A stretch of DNA of 21,823 nt from Kiritimatiellales bacterium (GCA_015486775.1 WFRA01000285.1:1-21823); one strand, 5' to 3'; positions 1 through 8,600 are shown, numbered from the stretch's first letter. A program made the numbers and translations. The notes: a model not told the origin generated them from the letters alone.

Positions 1-542
1 CCCCGGTCTGGTTTGTGGCGGGGTTGCCTCGGAAGCGGTACGAAGCCGCCTTGAGGGAAAAGGATGGCGGCTTGTCTTTTTTGAGCCGCATTTCCGGATA
101 CCGCGTCCAGGTTTTCGACGATGGGGAGAATGTCCATATCGGGATCGAGCTACCTGCCAACGGGGGGGATGAACAGAAGATCCGCAAGGCGCTGGCCGGG
201 ATTGCGCGGTGCTTTTCCGCTAGGGCGTACCCGGACCTGAAAAGCCGGGCCAGGGACATCCGGGCGGCGGCAATGCGCGGAATCGACGGAGCGGCGGAAT
301 GGAAAGATGCACAGGTGCGCGACGTGCCTTCCGTTGGCGGGACAGAGATTCCCGGGTTTGTCGCGGTCAAGATCATGGCAGGGAAAACAACCTTTGCGGA
401 CGATTCCTGCTCCCACCTCCGCAAACAGCTTGCCCTCTCCGAAGCGTTTTTCCGCTCCTACAAATGCTTTGCGGGCATGGCCATCCACTACTACAAGACC
501 TTCCGCGAGAAAACGGAGCAGGATGCCTCCATCAACCTCTAA
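1..542 (+). CDS. 3' end of an unrecognised protein (5' truncated by window edge)
   Basis: The frame is open from the first bases of the window to a TAA at 540-542. The GTG at position 15 is therefore probably internal, and the gene likely begins upstream. About 180 C-terminal residues are visible. They are mixed alpha/beta in character, soluble, with no signal or membrane segment in the visible part. A Cys/His/aromatic-rich stretch lies near the end (SYKCFAGMAIHYYKTF). I do not recognise the family. The stop lies 18 bases before the downstream symporter start, so the two are probably co-transcribed. That context suggests a role in the same glycan or glycoside utilisation cassette, but this is inference only. 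Confidence 0.6.
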   Translation, partial: PVWFVAGLPRKRYEAALREKDGGLSFLSRISGYRVQVFDDGENVHIGIELPANGGDEQKIRKALAGIARCFSARAYPDLKSRARDIRAAAMRGIDGAAEWKDAQVRDVPSVGGTEIPGFVAVKIMAGKTTFADDSCSHLRKQLALSEAFFRSYKCFAGMAIHYYKTFREKTEQDASINL

Positions 543-560
543 CTCCGGGCGACCCTATCT

Positions 561-2927
561 ATGAGCAATTCCTCTTTTGAAATGTTTTCCCCCCTGGCGG
601 CGGTGGACTGGTATGTGATCGCGGCCTTCTTTGCCGTGACGCTGTTCATCGGCCTCTATTTTTCCCGTCGCGCCACATCGGGGATGGCCGACTATTTCGT
701 GGCGGGGCGCAAGATGACCTGGTGGGTGGCGGGGACTTCGATCGTGGCCACGTCGTTTGCGGCGGACACCCCGCTGGTGATTGCGGGCTGGATGCGGACA
801 TCCGGACTGGAGCGAAACTGGTTCTGGTGGGGCGGCATCATGGGAATGATGCTGTGTACCTTCTTTTTTGCTCGGCTATGGCGGCGGGCCGACATCCTGA
901 CCGATGTGGAGTTCAACGAGCTGCGCTATGGCGGGAAGCCGGCGGCGGGGCTTCGGATCTTCCATGCCAGCTACCGGTCGCTTATCCAGAACACGCTGGT
1001 GATGGGCTGGGTTACGCTGGCCATGACCAAGATCCTCGAGGTGACGCTGAATATTCCCACCCTGGTTTTCCTGGATGGCCACTGGCTGCCGATGCTGGTG
1101 GAAAAGGGAATGGCGTTGCCCGACGCATCGCTCATCGCCCACTGGCCAGTACTTGGCGCGGCGGTGATTCCCGCCAAGGCCACGGGGATCATCCTGTGCC
1201 TTGGGGTCGCGGCGTTCTACAGCGCGGTGTCCGGTCTCTGGGGCGTCATGGCCACGGATGTTTTCCAGTTCGCCGTTTCCATGCTGGGCGCTATTTTGCT
1301 GATGTATTTTTCGCTCCACACGGCGGGCGGGCCGAAGAAAATGCTGGAGCGGGCCCGCGCGGCGGTGTCGGAAGGGCAGGTGGTCAACCATGCATTCACC
1401 CCCCGGCGCACGACAGAATACGATCCGGCCTGTGCGGCGGCCAACCTGATCAAACCATCGCCGGACGGGGCTTCCTGGCGGTGGGACGCCGATGGTTTGA
1501 CCGCCGGAGAGGTGGCGGATCGCCTGGAGGCGGTGGACAGGAAAACTTCGGCAGCGGCGGCGGAAAAGTGGAAGGATGCCTATACGATTCCCTTTTCGGT
1601 CCTGACCGATTTCGATGCGGTCGATGCGCTGGTGGAGGCGGGGGCACTGGTGCGGGATCGCGACGAAAAGGGCTCACCGCTCCCCTATCTCCGCTTGGCC
1701 AGCCTCGACCCCGACTCCCTTCGGCTCCCTTCCGCCGAAACCGGGGAGGTCATGGCGGCATGGCGGAAGGACAAGGTGGTGGATTCCCGGAAAATCGCCA
1801 GCTTTCTTCCCCCCTTCGACCTGCGCGGCGGCGGGCTTATGGCGGTATGGTCGCTGGTGGTGTTCCTGGGGTTGCAGTGGTGGGTCGGCGGGGAAGGCGG
1901 GGGCTTTCTCGCCCAGCGGCTCTTTTCCTGCAAGAACGAGAAGCACTCCGTTCTCGCGATGCTGTGGTTCAATTTCCTGAATTTTGCCGTCCGCCCCTGG
2001 CCGTGGATCGTGGTGGGCGTTGTTTCGCTCTTTTTGATTCCGGACATCACCCGCTATGGAACCGGCTACGACCAGGAGCATGCCTATGTGGTGATGATGA
2101 TGAAGCTGATGCCGGTCGGCCTGAAGGGGCTGATGGTGGCCTCGCTGATGGCGGCCTACATGTCCACTATCTCCACCCACGTGAACTTTGGCGCCTCCTA
2201 TGTAGTGAACGATCTGTACAAGCGCTTTTTCCGGCGGAACGGCACCGAGAAGGGCGATGTCCGCGTTTCCCAAGTCGCCTCGATCCTGCTGGCCGCCTTG
2301 GCGGGGGTCTACGCCTTCTATTCCAAATCGGTTTCAACCGGCTGGTTCACCATGTTCGAGCTGATGTCCGGAACGGGGTTCGTGGTCTTGTTGCGCTGGT
2401 ACTGGTGGCGCATCAGCGCTTGGTCTGAGCTCTCGGCGATGGCCTCCTCGTTGGGGCTGTACATGCTGATGAACAACACCCATGTTTTCCACACGCTTTT
2501 CAGGTGGATCGGGGCACCGGAATACCTACTCGACGAATATGCCGTCCGCTTCACCATCAATATTGCCCTGACCACCGCCATTTGGCTTACCGTGACCTTC
2601 CTGACCCCGGCGGAGAAAGAGGACAAGCTGGTGAATTTCTACCGCCGCATCCGTCCCCCCGGCTGGTGGAAGGCGATTGCGGACAAGGCCGGACACCCGG
2701 AGCACCTGCGGGTTGGCCGGGTGGAATGGACCTGCTGGGCGCTGGGCGTGACGGGGCTGTTTTCGATGATCATCGCCATTGGAAAGTGCTGTTTTGGCCT
2801 ATATCCGGGGGCGGTTCCGTACGGCGTCTATTCGGTAGTGGCCACCGTACTGATTCTCCGCTTTGTCCAGAGGATGGACTGGACCATGGCGGAATCCAAA
2901 GAAGATAGGAGCTTGAAATGCGAATGA
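561..2927 (+). CDS. Sodium:solute symporter (SSS family) with a large extramembrane insert
   Basis: Predicted inner-membrane Na+-coupled transporter of the SSS/SGLT family, 788 residues. The first helix (residues ~17-34) is followed by the typical DYFVAGRKMTWW segment and a TM1-like SIVATSFAADTPL stretch. Around residues 525-560 there is a SLMAAYMSTISTHVNFGASY helix matching the family's Na2-site region. Further hydrophobic segments run to the C-terminus. Residues ~255-425 form a long hydrophilic stretch between the GVMATDVFQF helix and LMAVWSLVVFLGLQWW, well over 100 residues longer than the loop usual in the family. By the LeuT-fold topology it should be periplasmic. The ORF overlaps the following phosphorylase gene by 10 bases, implying translational coupling and a glycoside substrate. 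The exact substrate cannot be read from sequence. No strong ribosome binding site precedes the ATG. Confidence 0.93.
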   Translation: MSNSSFEMFSPLAAVDWYVIAAFFAVTLFIGLYFSRRATSGMADYFVAGRKMTWWVAGTSIVATSFAADTPLVIAGWMRTSGLERNWFWWGGIMGMMLCTFFFARLWRRADILTDVEFNELRYGGKPAAGLRIFHASYRSLIQNTLVMGWVTLAMTKILEVTLNIPTLVFLDGHWLPMLVEKGMALPDASLIAHWPVLGAAVIPAKATGIILCLGVAAFYSAVSGLWGVMATDVFQFAVSMLGAILLMYFSLHTAGGPKKMLERARAAVSEGQVVNHAFTPRRTTEYDPACAAANLIKPSPDGASWRWDADGLTAGEVADRLEAVDRKTSAAAAEKWKDAYTIPFSVLTDFDAVDALVEAGALVRDRDEKGSPLPYLRLASLDPDSLRLPSAETGEVMAAWRKDKVVDSRKIASFLPPFDLRGGGLMAVWSLVVFLGLQWWVGGEGGGFLAQRLFSCKNEKHSVLAMLWFNFLNFAVRPWPWIVVGVVSLFLIPDITRYGTGYDQEHAYVVMMMKLMPVGLKGLMVASLMAAYMSTISTHVNFGASYVVNDLYKRFFRRNGTEKGDVRVSQVASILLAALAGVYAFYSKSVSTGWFTMFELMSGTGFVVLLRWYWWRISAWSELSAMASSLGLYMLMNNTHVFHTLFRWIGAPEYLLDEYAVRFTINIALTTAIWLTVTFLTPAEKEDKLVNFYRRIRPPGWWKAIADKAGHPEHLRVGRVEWTCWALGVTGLFSMIIAIGKCCFGLYPGAVPYGVYSVVATVLILRFVQRMDWTMAESKEDRSLKCE

Positions 2928-5602
2928 AAGGTGTGTGCAACGCTATTCCCGAGGAAACGCCGGATACGGCGGAGGAGTTGAATCCGGCAGAGGCGCTCTC
3001 CCGCCGCTTCGACGAAATGGTTCAGGCATCCCGGCGCGTGTTGGATGATTCGGACGAGCGTGCCCGGCGGGGGGTTCCCGGCCATGGCTTCTTCCTGCCT
3101 GATGGGCGGGTGCTTTCCCTCGATCGGCCATTCGGGGATTCCCGCTATCCGCTGGGATTCGATGGGTTCAATTTCTGGATCTACTCCTCGGGTATGATGC
3201 ACTGCAACGACGGCCTCTTTTCCGTTTTCCTAAAGCCGAAGGAGGGAGCCGATCCCAACATTGCCTTCTTCGGCGGGCTCAGGGGAAAGGGCGCACCGGT
3301 CCCATTGCTTTCCGTCCCCCGCACCGATGCGGCGACGGAACGCTATCAGGTATTCGATGGCGCCTCCTCGTTCCATGTTGTCGATGCGGACGGCATCCGC
3401 TACGGCGTTCGCGTATTCGTGGCGCGCGACAACGCCATCTGTTTTTCGCTCTCCGCCTCGAACCGGTCGGAGTCGTTGCGCAAGTGCTACCTCTCCTCCT
3501 ACCTCAACCCGTTTATGCGGCACCAGATTTATGAAAGCGACGAGGATCGCTGGTTCAAGCAGGTCGAAGTTTTTCCAAACACTGGATTATCCGGCTTCCT
3601 CGCGAGTGTGGACGAGGATGAGGATCGGTTCCATTCCGTCACCAACTATGGAACCCTGCAACGCGGTTTCTGCGGAAGCGCGGGCGCCCGTTTGCTTGGC
3701 TCCGAAGAGACGGCCTCGCGGAACCAATATGTCGGGGAATCGAAGACGCTGCAACGGCCACACGGCGTTGCCGACGAATGCTTTGGCGGCGACTCCGGAA
3801 AACCCCAGCTGACGGCGACGTTTGTGGTCGATGCGATTGCCGGGGACCGGATCGACCTGGAGCTCGAAAGCGGCGCGTGCGCGAGGGTGGATCTGGTTTT
3901 CCGCTACACGCGCAACGAAACGCTGGCTCGCAAACGCGTGGCGGCGCTGGCCGATCCAGGACAGATCGATCTCGATCTGCAGCAGGTTGAGCGGGAAGAG
4001 ATCCAGAGACAGGAAGGAATAAACTGGCAGGTTTCTGGAGGCGGCGGCACGCTCCGGCCGGAAGCCTTCAACGTGTTTTCCCGGCACCTGAAAAACCAGG
4101 TTGCATTCTGCTCGCTCATCAAGGGATATGTGCAGCTGTGCGAGAATTCCCTGATCGGTATCCGGGATGTGTTCCAAGCACTTGAGGCTCTGTCGTTCTG
4201 GCAGCCGGAGGTGGCCCGGCACAAGATGCTGGAGGCACTCGGCTATACCGCGCCGGACGGCCGCTGCTTCCGCCAATACTCGTGCCCCTCCGCCGACGGC
4301 ACGCCGGGGCGTATGGATCTGCGCCCCTTCATCGATCAGGGCGCATGGGTCATCTCCGCCATCTCGACCTATCTCAAGACTTCCGGGGACTGGAAGTTTC
4401 TCGCCGCGGAATGCGGATACCACGAAATTGTCGACGAGCCTTCCGGAATCGTGCGGCAGACGGAGGCGCGGGATACGGTATTGGACCATCTGCTCCGGAT
4501 TCTCGACTATCTTCTGGGCCACCTCGATCCGGAGACCCGCTGCATCCACGCCCTCTACGGGGATTGGAACGATTCGCTCGACGGCCTGGGGATTTCGCAA
4601 GATCCGGAAAAGGAATTTGGCACCGGGGTGAGCGTGATGGCGACCTTGCAGGTTTTTGAAAACCTCCATGCCATGGCCGAAATGCTTGGGCGGGTAAACC
4701 GCGCGAAATTCGCGGAACGGATCGCCTCCTATCGGGAAGCGGCAGAGAGAATTGCGAATGGGCTGGAGCGCTACGCCGTGGTCGAGTCAGCGGAGGGGAA
4801 ACGGCAGATTCTCCACGGCTGGGGCGACCGGCGAAGCTACTTTGTGGGTTCCTTCCGCGATCCAGACGGCGTGCCGAGGGACGGACTCACATCGAATGCC
4901 TTCTGGGTGCTGAGCGGTCTGTGGAAGCAGGAAGACGATCCGGAAAAACGGGCATCCATGAAAAAGACGATCCTGGATGCCTTCGATCGGCTGGATTCCA
5001 AGTATGGCTTGAAAACATTCGAACCTGCTTTCCCCCGCGATATCGAGGGGGTGGGGCGTATCGGGAAGCTCCCGGCCGGGACGGCCGAGAACGGCGCGGC
5101 CTATATCCACGCCACCCTTTTTGGAATCCAGGCGCTCTTCGGAATGGGCGAGCCGGAGCGGGCATGGCAACAACTCCGCAAGGTGCTACCCTTCACGGAG
5201 CTTCACCGGAACCTGAGCCATTCGCCTTTCGTGATGCCGAACTCCTACGGGTACAACCCCGGAAAACAGATCGACGGCCAGAGCATGAACGATTGGCAGA
5301 CGGGTAGCTCGAACGTCCTGATGAAGGTGCTGGTGCGCAACGTGTTTGGTTTCGAACCCAGTTTCGAGGAGGCTTGGATCCAGCCGGCCAAATATTTCCC
5401 GTTCGGGCGGTTTGTATTCGAAACCGAGTGGGCGGATTGCAGGCTGGTTGTGGAGTACGAGAACCGGGGGCTGGGGGAACGACGCTTTGAATGGGATGGC
5501 GAGGAGGCCGCTTCCGTGTTCGATCCAATCCTTGGAACCCGGAAGCTTTTGCTTTCCCGCAAGGGGCTTGGGCGGAACGCCCGGATTCGCGTGGTGGACT
5601 GA
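2918..5602 (+). CDS. GH94-type (former GT36) glycoside phosphorylase
   Basis: Probably catalyses reversible phosphorolysis of a beta-glycoside to a sugar 1-phosphate in the cytoplasm. No signal peptide is present. The 894 residues show an N-terminal beta-sandwich region (~45-330), a linker helix region, an (alpha/alpha) barrel and a C-terminal beta-jelly roll. The barrel contains YGDWNDSLDGLG at ~547-558. By analogy with cellobiose phosphorylase, where the motif Trp-Asn-Asp carries the general acid, D552 is the likely catalytic acid. A second family signature, NDWQTGSSNVLM followed by NVFGFEPSFEEAWIQP, corresponds to the SWLTGTA...LGIRP...IDP segment of GH94. AGGAG at 2906-2910 supports the ATG at 2918; an in-frame ATG six bases later is an alternative. 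Coupling to the symporter suggests intake plus phosphorolysis. Substrate specificity is unknown and the N-terminal half is divergent from characterised cellobiose and chitobiose phosphorylases. Confidence 0.88.
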   Translation: MRMKGVCNAIPEETPDTAEELNPAEALSRRFDEMVQASRRVLDDSDERARRGVPGHGFFLPDGRVLSLDRPFGDSRYPLGFDGFNFWIYSSGMMHCNDGLFSVFLKPKEGADPNIAFFGGLRGKGAPVPLLSVPRTDAATERYQVFDGASSFHVVDADGIRYGVRVFVARDNAICFSLSASNRSESLRKCYLSSYLNPFMRHQIYESDEDRWFKQVEVFPNTGLSGFLASVDEDEDRFHSVTNYGTLQRGFCGSAGARLLGSEETASRNQYVGESKTLQRPHGVADECFGGDSGKPQLTATFVVDAIAGDRIDLELESGACARVDLVFRYTRNETLARKRVAALADPGQIDLDLQQVEREEIQRQEGINWQVSGGGGTLRPEAFNVFSRHLKNQVAFCSLIKGYVQLCENSLIGIRDVFQALEALSFWQPEVARHKMLEALGYTAPDGRCFRQYSCPSADGTPGRMDLRPFIDQGAWVISAISTYLKTSGDWKFLAAECGYHEIVDEPSGIVRQTEARDTVLDHLLRILDYLLGHLDPETRCIHALYGDWNDSLDGLGISQDPEKEFGTGVSVMATLQVFENLHAMAEMLGRVNRAKFAERIASYREAAERIANGLERYAVVESAEGKRQILHGWGDRRSYFVGSFRDPDGVPRDGLTSNAFWVLSGLWKQEDDPEKRASMKKTILDAFDRLDSKYGLKTFEPAFPRDIEGVGRIGKLPAGTAENGAAYIHATLFGIQALFGMGEPERAWQQLRKVLPFTELHRNLSHSPFVMPNSYGYNPGKQIDGQSMNDWQTGSSNVLMKVLVRNVFGFEPSFEEAWIQPAKYFPFGRFVFETEWADCRLVVEYENRGLGERRFEWDGEEAASVFDPILGTRKLLLSRKGLGRNARIRVVD

Positions 5603-5609
5603 TCCGGCG

Positions 5610-6800
5610 CTACAAAAGCACCCCTTTGCGTAGCGACGGGGCGAGGGAGAGTTCCTGCAGGTGGGGAACAATGGCTCCCTTCGCCAGAGTTTCGGTCTCC
5701 ATGGCCATGAATTCGATGGGAACCGGCGGGAAGTCCCCCGGCAGCCCCATGGCGGCCTTCCGATCCCTGAAATAGCTCGACTGCGCCCTTTCCCTCAGCA
5801 TTTTACCGATCAAGGAATCGGTCTCCGGGATATCCGTTCCAACGATGACCTTGCCGGGGTTGAGAAAGTCGATCCCCCGGGAGACCACTTCGGCAAAATC
5901 CTTCGCAAACGCATCCCATACCGGCCTGTAGATGCCGGGGTTCCGAAGGCTGGATGCAACCAGATCCTCTATGGTGCCGGGAGGATCGTCCCCGATGATC
6001 GCACGCGCCCGCTCCAGCGGGTGGGCGACATCCACATGGATTTCCCCGGCGCGGTTCCCGCTTCCGATGTAGGCCCGTCCATCGAGCACGATTCCGCACC
6101 CCAGCGATGTTGCGCCGTTGGGATGCGGCTGGAGAAACTGCACGAGGACAAAAAGAAGCGAGCGTGCCGCCTGCGAATCCTCCTGCCTGTTGGAAGCGGC
6201 CAGCGCCCCGGCCAATGCGTTGTTGAGTACGCGAACATCCGTTCCGAGGCGGTCAGACACAGCTTCGGCTAGCCCCATGTTGTGCCAGCCCATCGGCCGC
6301 GACAGGAGAACCCGCCCGGTTCCCATATCGACGATTCCCGGCAGGGCAACGCCTATCCCGGCCAGGCGGTCGCGCGGCACCCGGGTCTCCGAGCACAGTA
6401 CCTCGACGGCCGACGCAATGGCCTCGACCACGGTTCCGGGGCGGGTGTCCGGCAGGGGGCGGTGGGTCTTTGCCAAGGTGTTGCTCGTGAAGTTGACCAG
6501 AACGGCGTTTAGGCCATCCTCCTCGACCTCGATTCCCACGGCATACAGCCCCGAGGGGTTCAGTTCCAGCAAGGTGGGTTGCCGCCCGCCGGTCGAGGAT
6601 CCAAGCCCCGTTTCGATGACCAGCTTTTCGTCGATGAGCTGTTGCACGATGGCGGAGATGGATGCCGCGCGGATGCCGGTCTGTTTCGAGAGATCCGCCC
6701 GCGACAGCGGCCCCTTGCGCTTGATCAGGTCCAGAAGGATGGACATGTTGATCTTCCGGTTGAGCTGTGGCTTCCCGCTGAGCGTTGTGTTGTTCGTCAT
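5610..6800 (-). CDS. ROK-family transcriptional regulator (NagC/XylR-like)
   Basis: A 396-residue protein with an N-terminal winged helix-turn-helix (~15-65: LLDLIKRKGPLSRADLSKQTG...) followed by a ROK sugar-binding/kinase-like domain (GIGVALPGIVD; SLGCGIVLDGRAYIG; AGEIHVDV). The cysteine zinc motif CxCGxxGCxE normally found after GEIGH is absent. The usual acidic residue of the ENDxNxxAxGE motif is replaced (VRVLNNALAGAL). It therefore looks like a sugar-sensing DNA-binding regulator, not an active sugar kinase. The frame is open to an ATG at 6935, but the start at 6800 begins just before the HTH, as in the family, with GGAGG at 6822-6826 about 21 bases upstream. It converges on the phosphorylase gene with 7 bases between stops, and likely regulates that cassette and/or the divergent secreted-protein genes. 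Confidence 0.9.
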   Translation of the reverse strand: MTNNTTLSGKPQLNRKINMSILLDLIKRKGPLSRADLSKQTGIRAASISAIVQQLIDEKLVIETGLGSSTGGRQPTLLELNPSGLYAVGIEVEEDGLNAVLVNFTSNTLAKTHRPLPDTRPGTVVEAIASAVEVLCSETRVPRDRLAGIGVALPGIVDMGTGRVLLSRPMGWHNMGLAEAVSDRLGTDVRVLNNALAGALAASNRQEDSQAARSLLFVLVQFLQPHPNGATSLGCGIVLDGRAYIGSGNRAGEIHVDVAHPLERARAIIGDDPPGTIEDLVASSLRNPGIYRPVWDAFAKDFAEVVSRGIDFLNPGKVIVGTDIPETDSLIGKMLRERAQSSYFRDRKAAMGLPGDFPPVPIEFMAMETETLAKGAIVPHLQELSLAPSLRKGVLL

Positions 6801-6928
6801 GTAGATGGCGTTCCCGTCGTTCCTCCCCCCGCATCGGGGAATACTTTCTTTTGTACCCGGCATAAGGGGAATGTTCCAGTAAAATCGCGTTGTTTCGGGA
6901 GGGCACCGAAAAAAAACCAAATTAGCGC

Positions 6929-6957
6929 TGGACATAGTTTGGATTCCGAATTAAGTT
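6929..6957 (+). promoter_or_regulatory. Candidate sigma70-type promoter for the secreted-protein genes
   Basis: TGGACA (6929-6934) and TAAGTT (6952-6957) are separated by exactly 17 bases. The -35 matches TTGACA at five of six positions, but the -10 matches only three of six. It lies about 73 bases upstream of the first secreted-protein start. This is a weak prediction made by eye. Confidence 0.25.
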
Positions 6958-7015
6958 TCTTCCCGCAATGGAGAAAGGGGCGGCGCGGTGCCTCCCCTCC
7001 CAACAACCGATAAAA

Positions 7016-7022
7016 AAGGTGG
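7016..7022 (+). promoter_or_regulatory. Ribosome binding site fixing the start at 7030
   Basis: AAGGTGG lies 7 bases before the ATG at 7030. It decides against the longer in-frame start at 6988, which would place 14 residues in front of a well-formed signal peptide. Confidence 0.65.
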
Positions 7023-7029
7023 TGCACTC

Positions 7030-7860
7030 ATGAACAGGACATACAGGATCATATTGGCACTGGGTCTCGCGGCCTCGATTGCCCATGCAGGCTGGAATGA
7101 CAACTTCGATAACGAGTCTCCAGCGGAAAACACGGTTCCCGCCGGATACGCCGGTGTTTGGGGCGTGGGAACCCTGGACAAGGGAATTACGGATCTGGCG
7201 GACAGCGGCAGCGTGTCGCCGCCGAACGTCGCATACATTGCGGTAGGGTTCGACGGCAACGGCGGCTTCCGGTCGATCCTGTTGCACAGCGAAGTGGCCG
7301 CCATGGATCTTACCGGTGGGACGGTTTCGGTGCAGCTTTCGACCGATGTCGATATTTCCTCCGGTGCGGGGGTCGTGGGCTTTCACCTGTACGACGCCGA
7401 TGGAACCGAATTCGGAACCATGCCGGAAGAGCGGTTCGCCCCTTCCACTTCGTTCTCGGAATTCACCCAAGATGTTTCCGCACTCACGAATGTCATTGCT
7501 TGGGGGGGCACCCCCACGCTGGACACGACCAACATTGTCAAATATGCCCTCGATATTTTCGATCCGTCCAACGGAACGCAAACCGTGGTTTTCTACATCG
7601 ACGACTTCAAGGGAGAGGAAAAGGTAATTCCACCGTTCGAGGGCGATGTCGGCCTCGGTCTGGACTTTGACGGCAGTGCCGTGGGTCTTTCTTGGTTTGC
7701 GGGATACGGATCATCGTACCAGCTCCAATATTCGGAAGACCTCCAGACCACGAACTGGGTTGACTTCGGGACGGTTGTCGAAGGAAACGACACGACCAAC
7801 CATGTGACCGATCCGGCAACCAATTCGTACCGGGTCTACAAAGTGAAAATCATTCAATAA
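7030..7860 (+). CDS. Secreted protein: shared beta-rich domain plus C-terminal module (paralogue 1)
   Basis: This 276-residue protein has a Sec signal peptide (MNRTYRIILALGLAASIAHA, cleavage before G21). A ~165-residue domain (21-184) follows, beginning GWNDNFDNESPAENTVPAGY and containing GNGGFRSILLH, VVGFHLYDADGTEFGT and VVFYIDDFKG. The domain resembles a carbohydrate-binding or concanavalin-like beta-sandwich, but I cannot name the family. A short C-terminal module (~195-276, LSWFAGYGSSYQLQYS...NWVDFG) is of a type common at the ends of secreted PVC-bacterial proteins. No PEP-CTERM anchor is present. The two downstream genes carry the same domain, so this is the first of a tandem family. 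A role in binding extracellular polysaccharide is plausible but unproven. Confidence 0.85.
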   Translation: MNRTYRIILALGLAASIAHAGWNDNFDNESPAENTVPAGYAGVWGVGTLDKGITDLADSGSVSPPNVAYIAVGFDGNGGFRSILLHSEVAAMDLTGGTVSVQLSTDVDISSGAGVVGFHLYDADGTEFGTMPEERFAPSTSFSEFTQDVSALTNVIAWGGTPTLDTTNIVKYALDIFDPSNGTQTVVFYIDDFKGEEKVIPPFEGDVGLGLDFDGSAVGLSWFAGYGSSYQLQYSEDLQTTNWVDFGTVVEGNDTTNHVTDPATNSYRVYKVKIIQ

Positions 7861-7870
7861 ATAGTCTAAT

Positions 7871-7894
7871 GGGCCGCGCAATGAAGCGCCGCCC
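7871..7894 (+). other. Intergenic hairpin between paralogues 1 and 2
   Basis: GGGCCGCGC and GCGCCGCCC flank the loop AATGAA and form two 4-bp GC stems around a single C-C mismatch. No T-run follows, so it is not a classical terminator. It lies between the stop at 7860 and the Shine-Dalgarno of the next gene, where it could act as an mRNA-stability or processing element. Confidence 0.4.
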
Positions 7895-7914
7895 AAACCA
7901 CAAGGAGACACACC

Positions 7915-8571
7915 ATGAACAAGAAGTATAAAATCATATTGGCGCTGGGTCTTGCGGCCTCGGCTGTCTATGCGGGCTGGCTCGACAATTTTGACAGCGA
8001 GGCACCCGCCGACAACACGGTTCCCGCTGGCTATCAGGGGGTCTACGGCGGCGGAACGCTGGACAAGGGGATTACCGATGCCATCAGCGTGTCGGAGTCG
8101 AATTCCGCGTTTGTCGCGGTTAGCCTGGATGGCGGCGGCGGGTTCCGCTCCATTTTGCTACACAATGACATTGCGGCAACGGATCTCACCGGTGGAACCA
8201 TTTCGGTCCAGCTTTCGTCGGATATCGATCTTTCCGGCGGTAATGGAATCGTGGGCTTCCACCTGTACGATGCCGACGGTTCCGAATTCGGAACCGAACC
8301 TGGGGATCGTTTCGCACCCTCCACTTCCTTCGGACTGTTCACCCAGAATATTTCCGATCTCACAAATGCCATCGTGTGGGGGGACACCCCCACGCTGGAT
8401 ACGGCCAACATCGTCAAGTATGCCTTGGATTTCTTCGATCCTTCCGGGGCGTCCCAGAACGTGGTTTTCTACGTCGACGACTACCAGGCCATTCCCGAGC
8501 CCGCTTCGATACTCATGATGGTTGTGGGTGCCGGAGGGATGCTCTTCCTCCGTCGGCGGCTGGAAATATAG
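7915..8571 (+). CDS. PEP-CTERM-anchored secreted protein with the shared domain (paralogue 2)
   Basis: This 218-residue protein has a signal peptide nearly identical to paralogue 1 (MNKKYKIILALGLAASAVYA, then G21). It carries the same ~165-residue domain (21-187) and a C-terminal PEP-CTERM sorting signal at 193-218: IPEPAS, a short hydrophobic helix, then an RRRLE tail. By family knowledge this targets it to an exosortase, which must be encoded elsewhere, and the protein is probably retained at or released from the cell surface after processing. AAGGAG just upstream supports the ATG at 7915. The gap of 54 bases to paralogue 1 suggests co-transcription. The function of the domain is unknown. 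Confidence 0.9.
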   Translation: MNKKYKIILALGLAASAVYAGWLDNFDSEAPADNTVPAGYQGVYGGGTLDKGITDAISVSESNSAFVAVSLDGGGGFRSILLHNDIAATDLTGGTISVQLSSDIDLSGGNGIVGFHLYDADGSEFGTEPGDRFAPSTSFGLFTQNISDLTNAIVWGDTPTLDTANIVKYALDFFDPSGASQNVVFYVDDYQAIPEPASILMMVVGAGGMLFLRRRLEI

Positions 8572-8600
8572 TGGCCGCTTTTGGCTAGCCACAGAACAAT

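Larger units (their letters stand above)
6801..7029. other. Divergent intergenic region with inverted repeats
   Basis: This 229-base gap separates the ROK regulator (leftward) from the first secreted paralogue (rightward) and should contain both promoters. Two inverted repeats are visible. One is CCCCG-CAT-CGGGG at 6827-6839, adjoining the regulator's Shine-Dalgarno. The other is TTTCGG-N7-CCGAAA at 6893-6911, followed on the plus strand by an A-run. The second could be an operator, possibly for the ROK protein, but nothing in the sequence proves this. No small ORF or RNA gene is supported. Confidence 0.5.

Noticed and set aside
722..2428. 568-codon plus-strand frame inside the symporter gene
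   Set aside because: The translation is Gly/Arg-rich and resembles no protein. The overlapping symporter frame is clearly real, with membrane helices and a conserved Na+-site region.
6893..6911. Rho-independent terminator at the TTTCGG/CCGAAA repeat
   Set aside because: The homopolymer run is on the wrong side for termination in either direction: an A-run follows on the plus strand, and on the minus strand the T-run precedes the stem.
6801..6935. Upstream ATG at 6935 for the ROK regulator, adding 45 residues
   Set aside because: The added segment has no ROK-family counterpart and spans the likely promoter region. The ATG at 6800 gives the normal distance to the helix-turn-helix.
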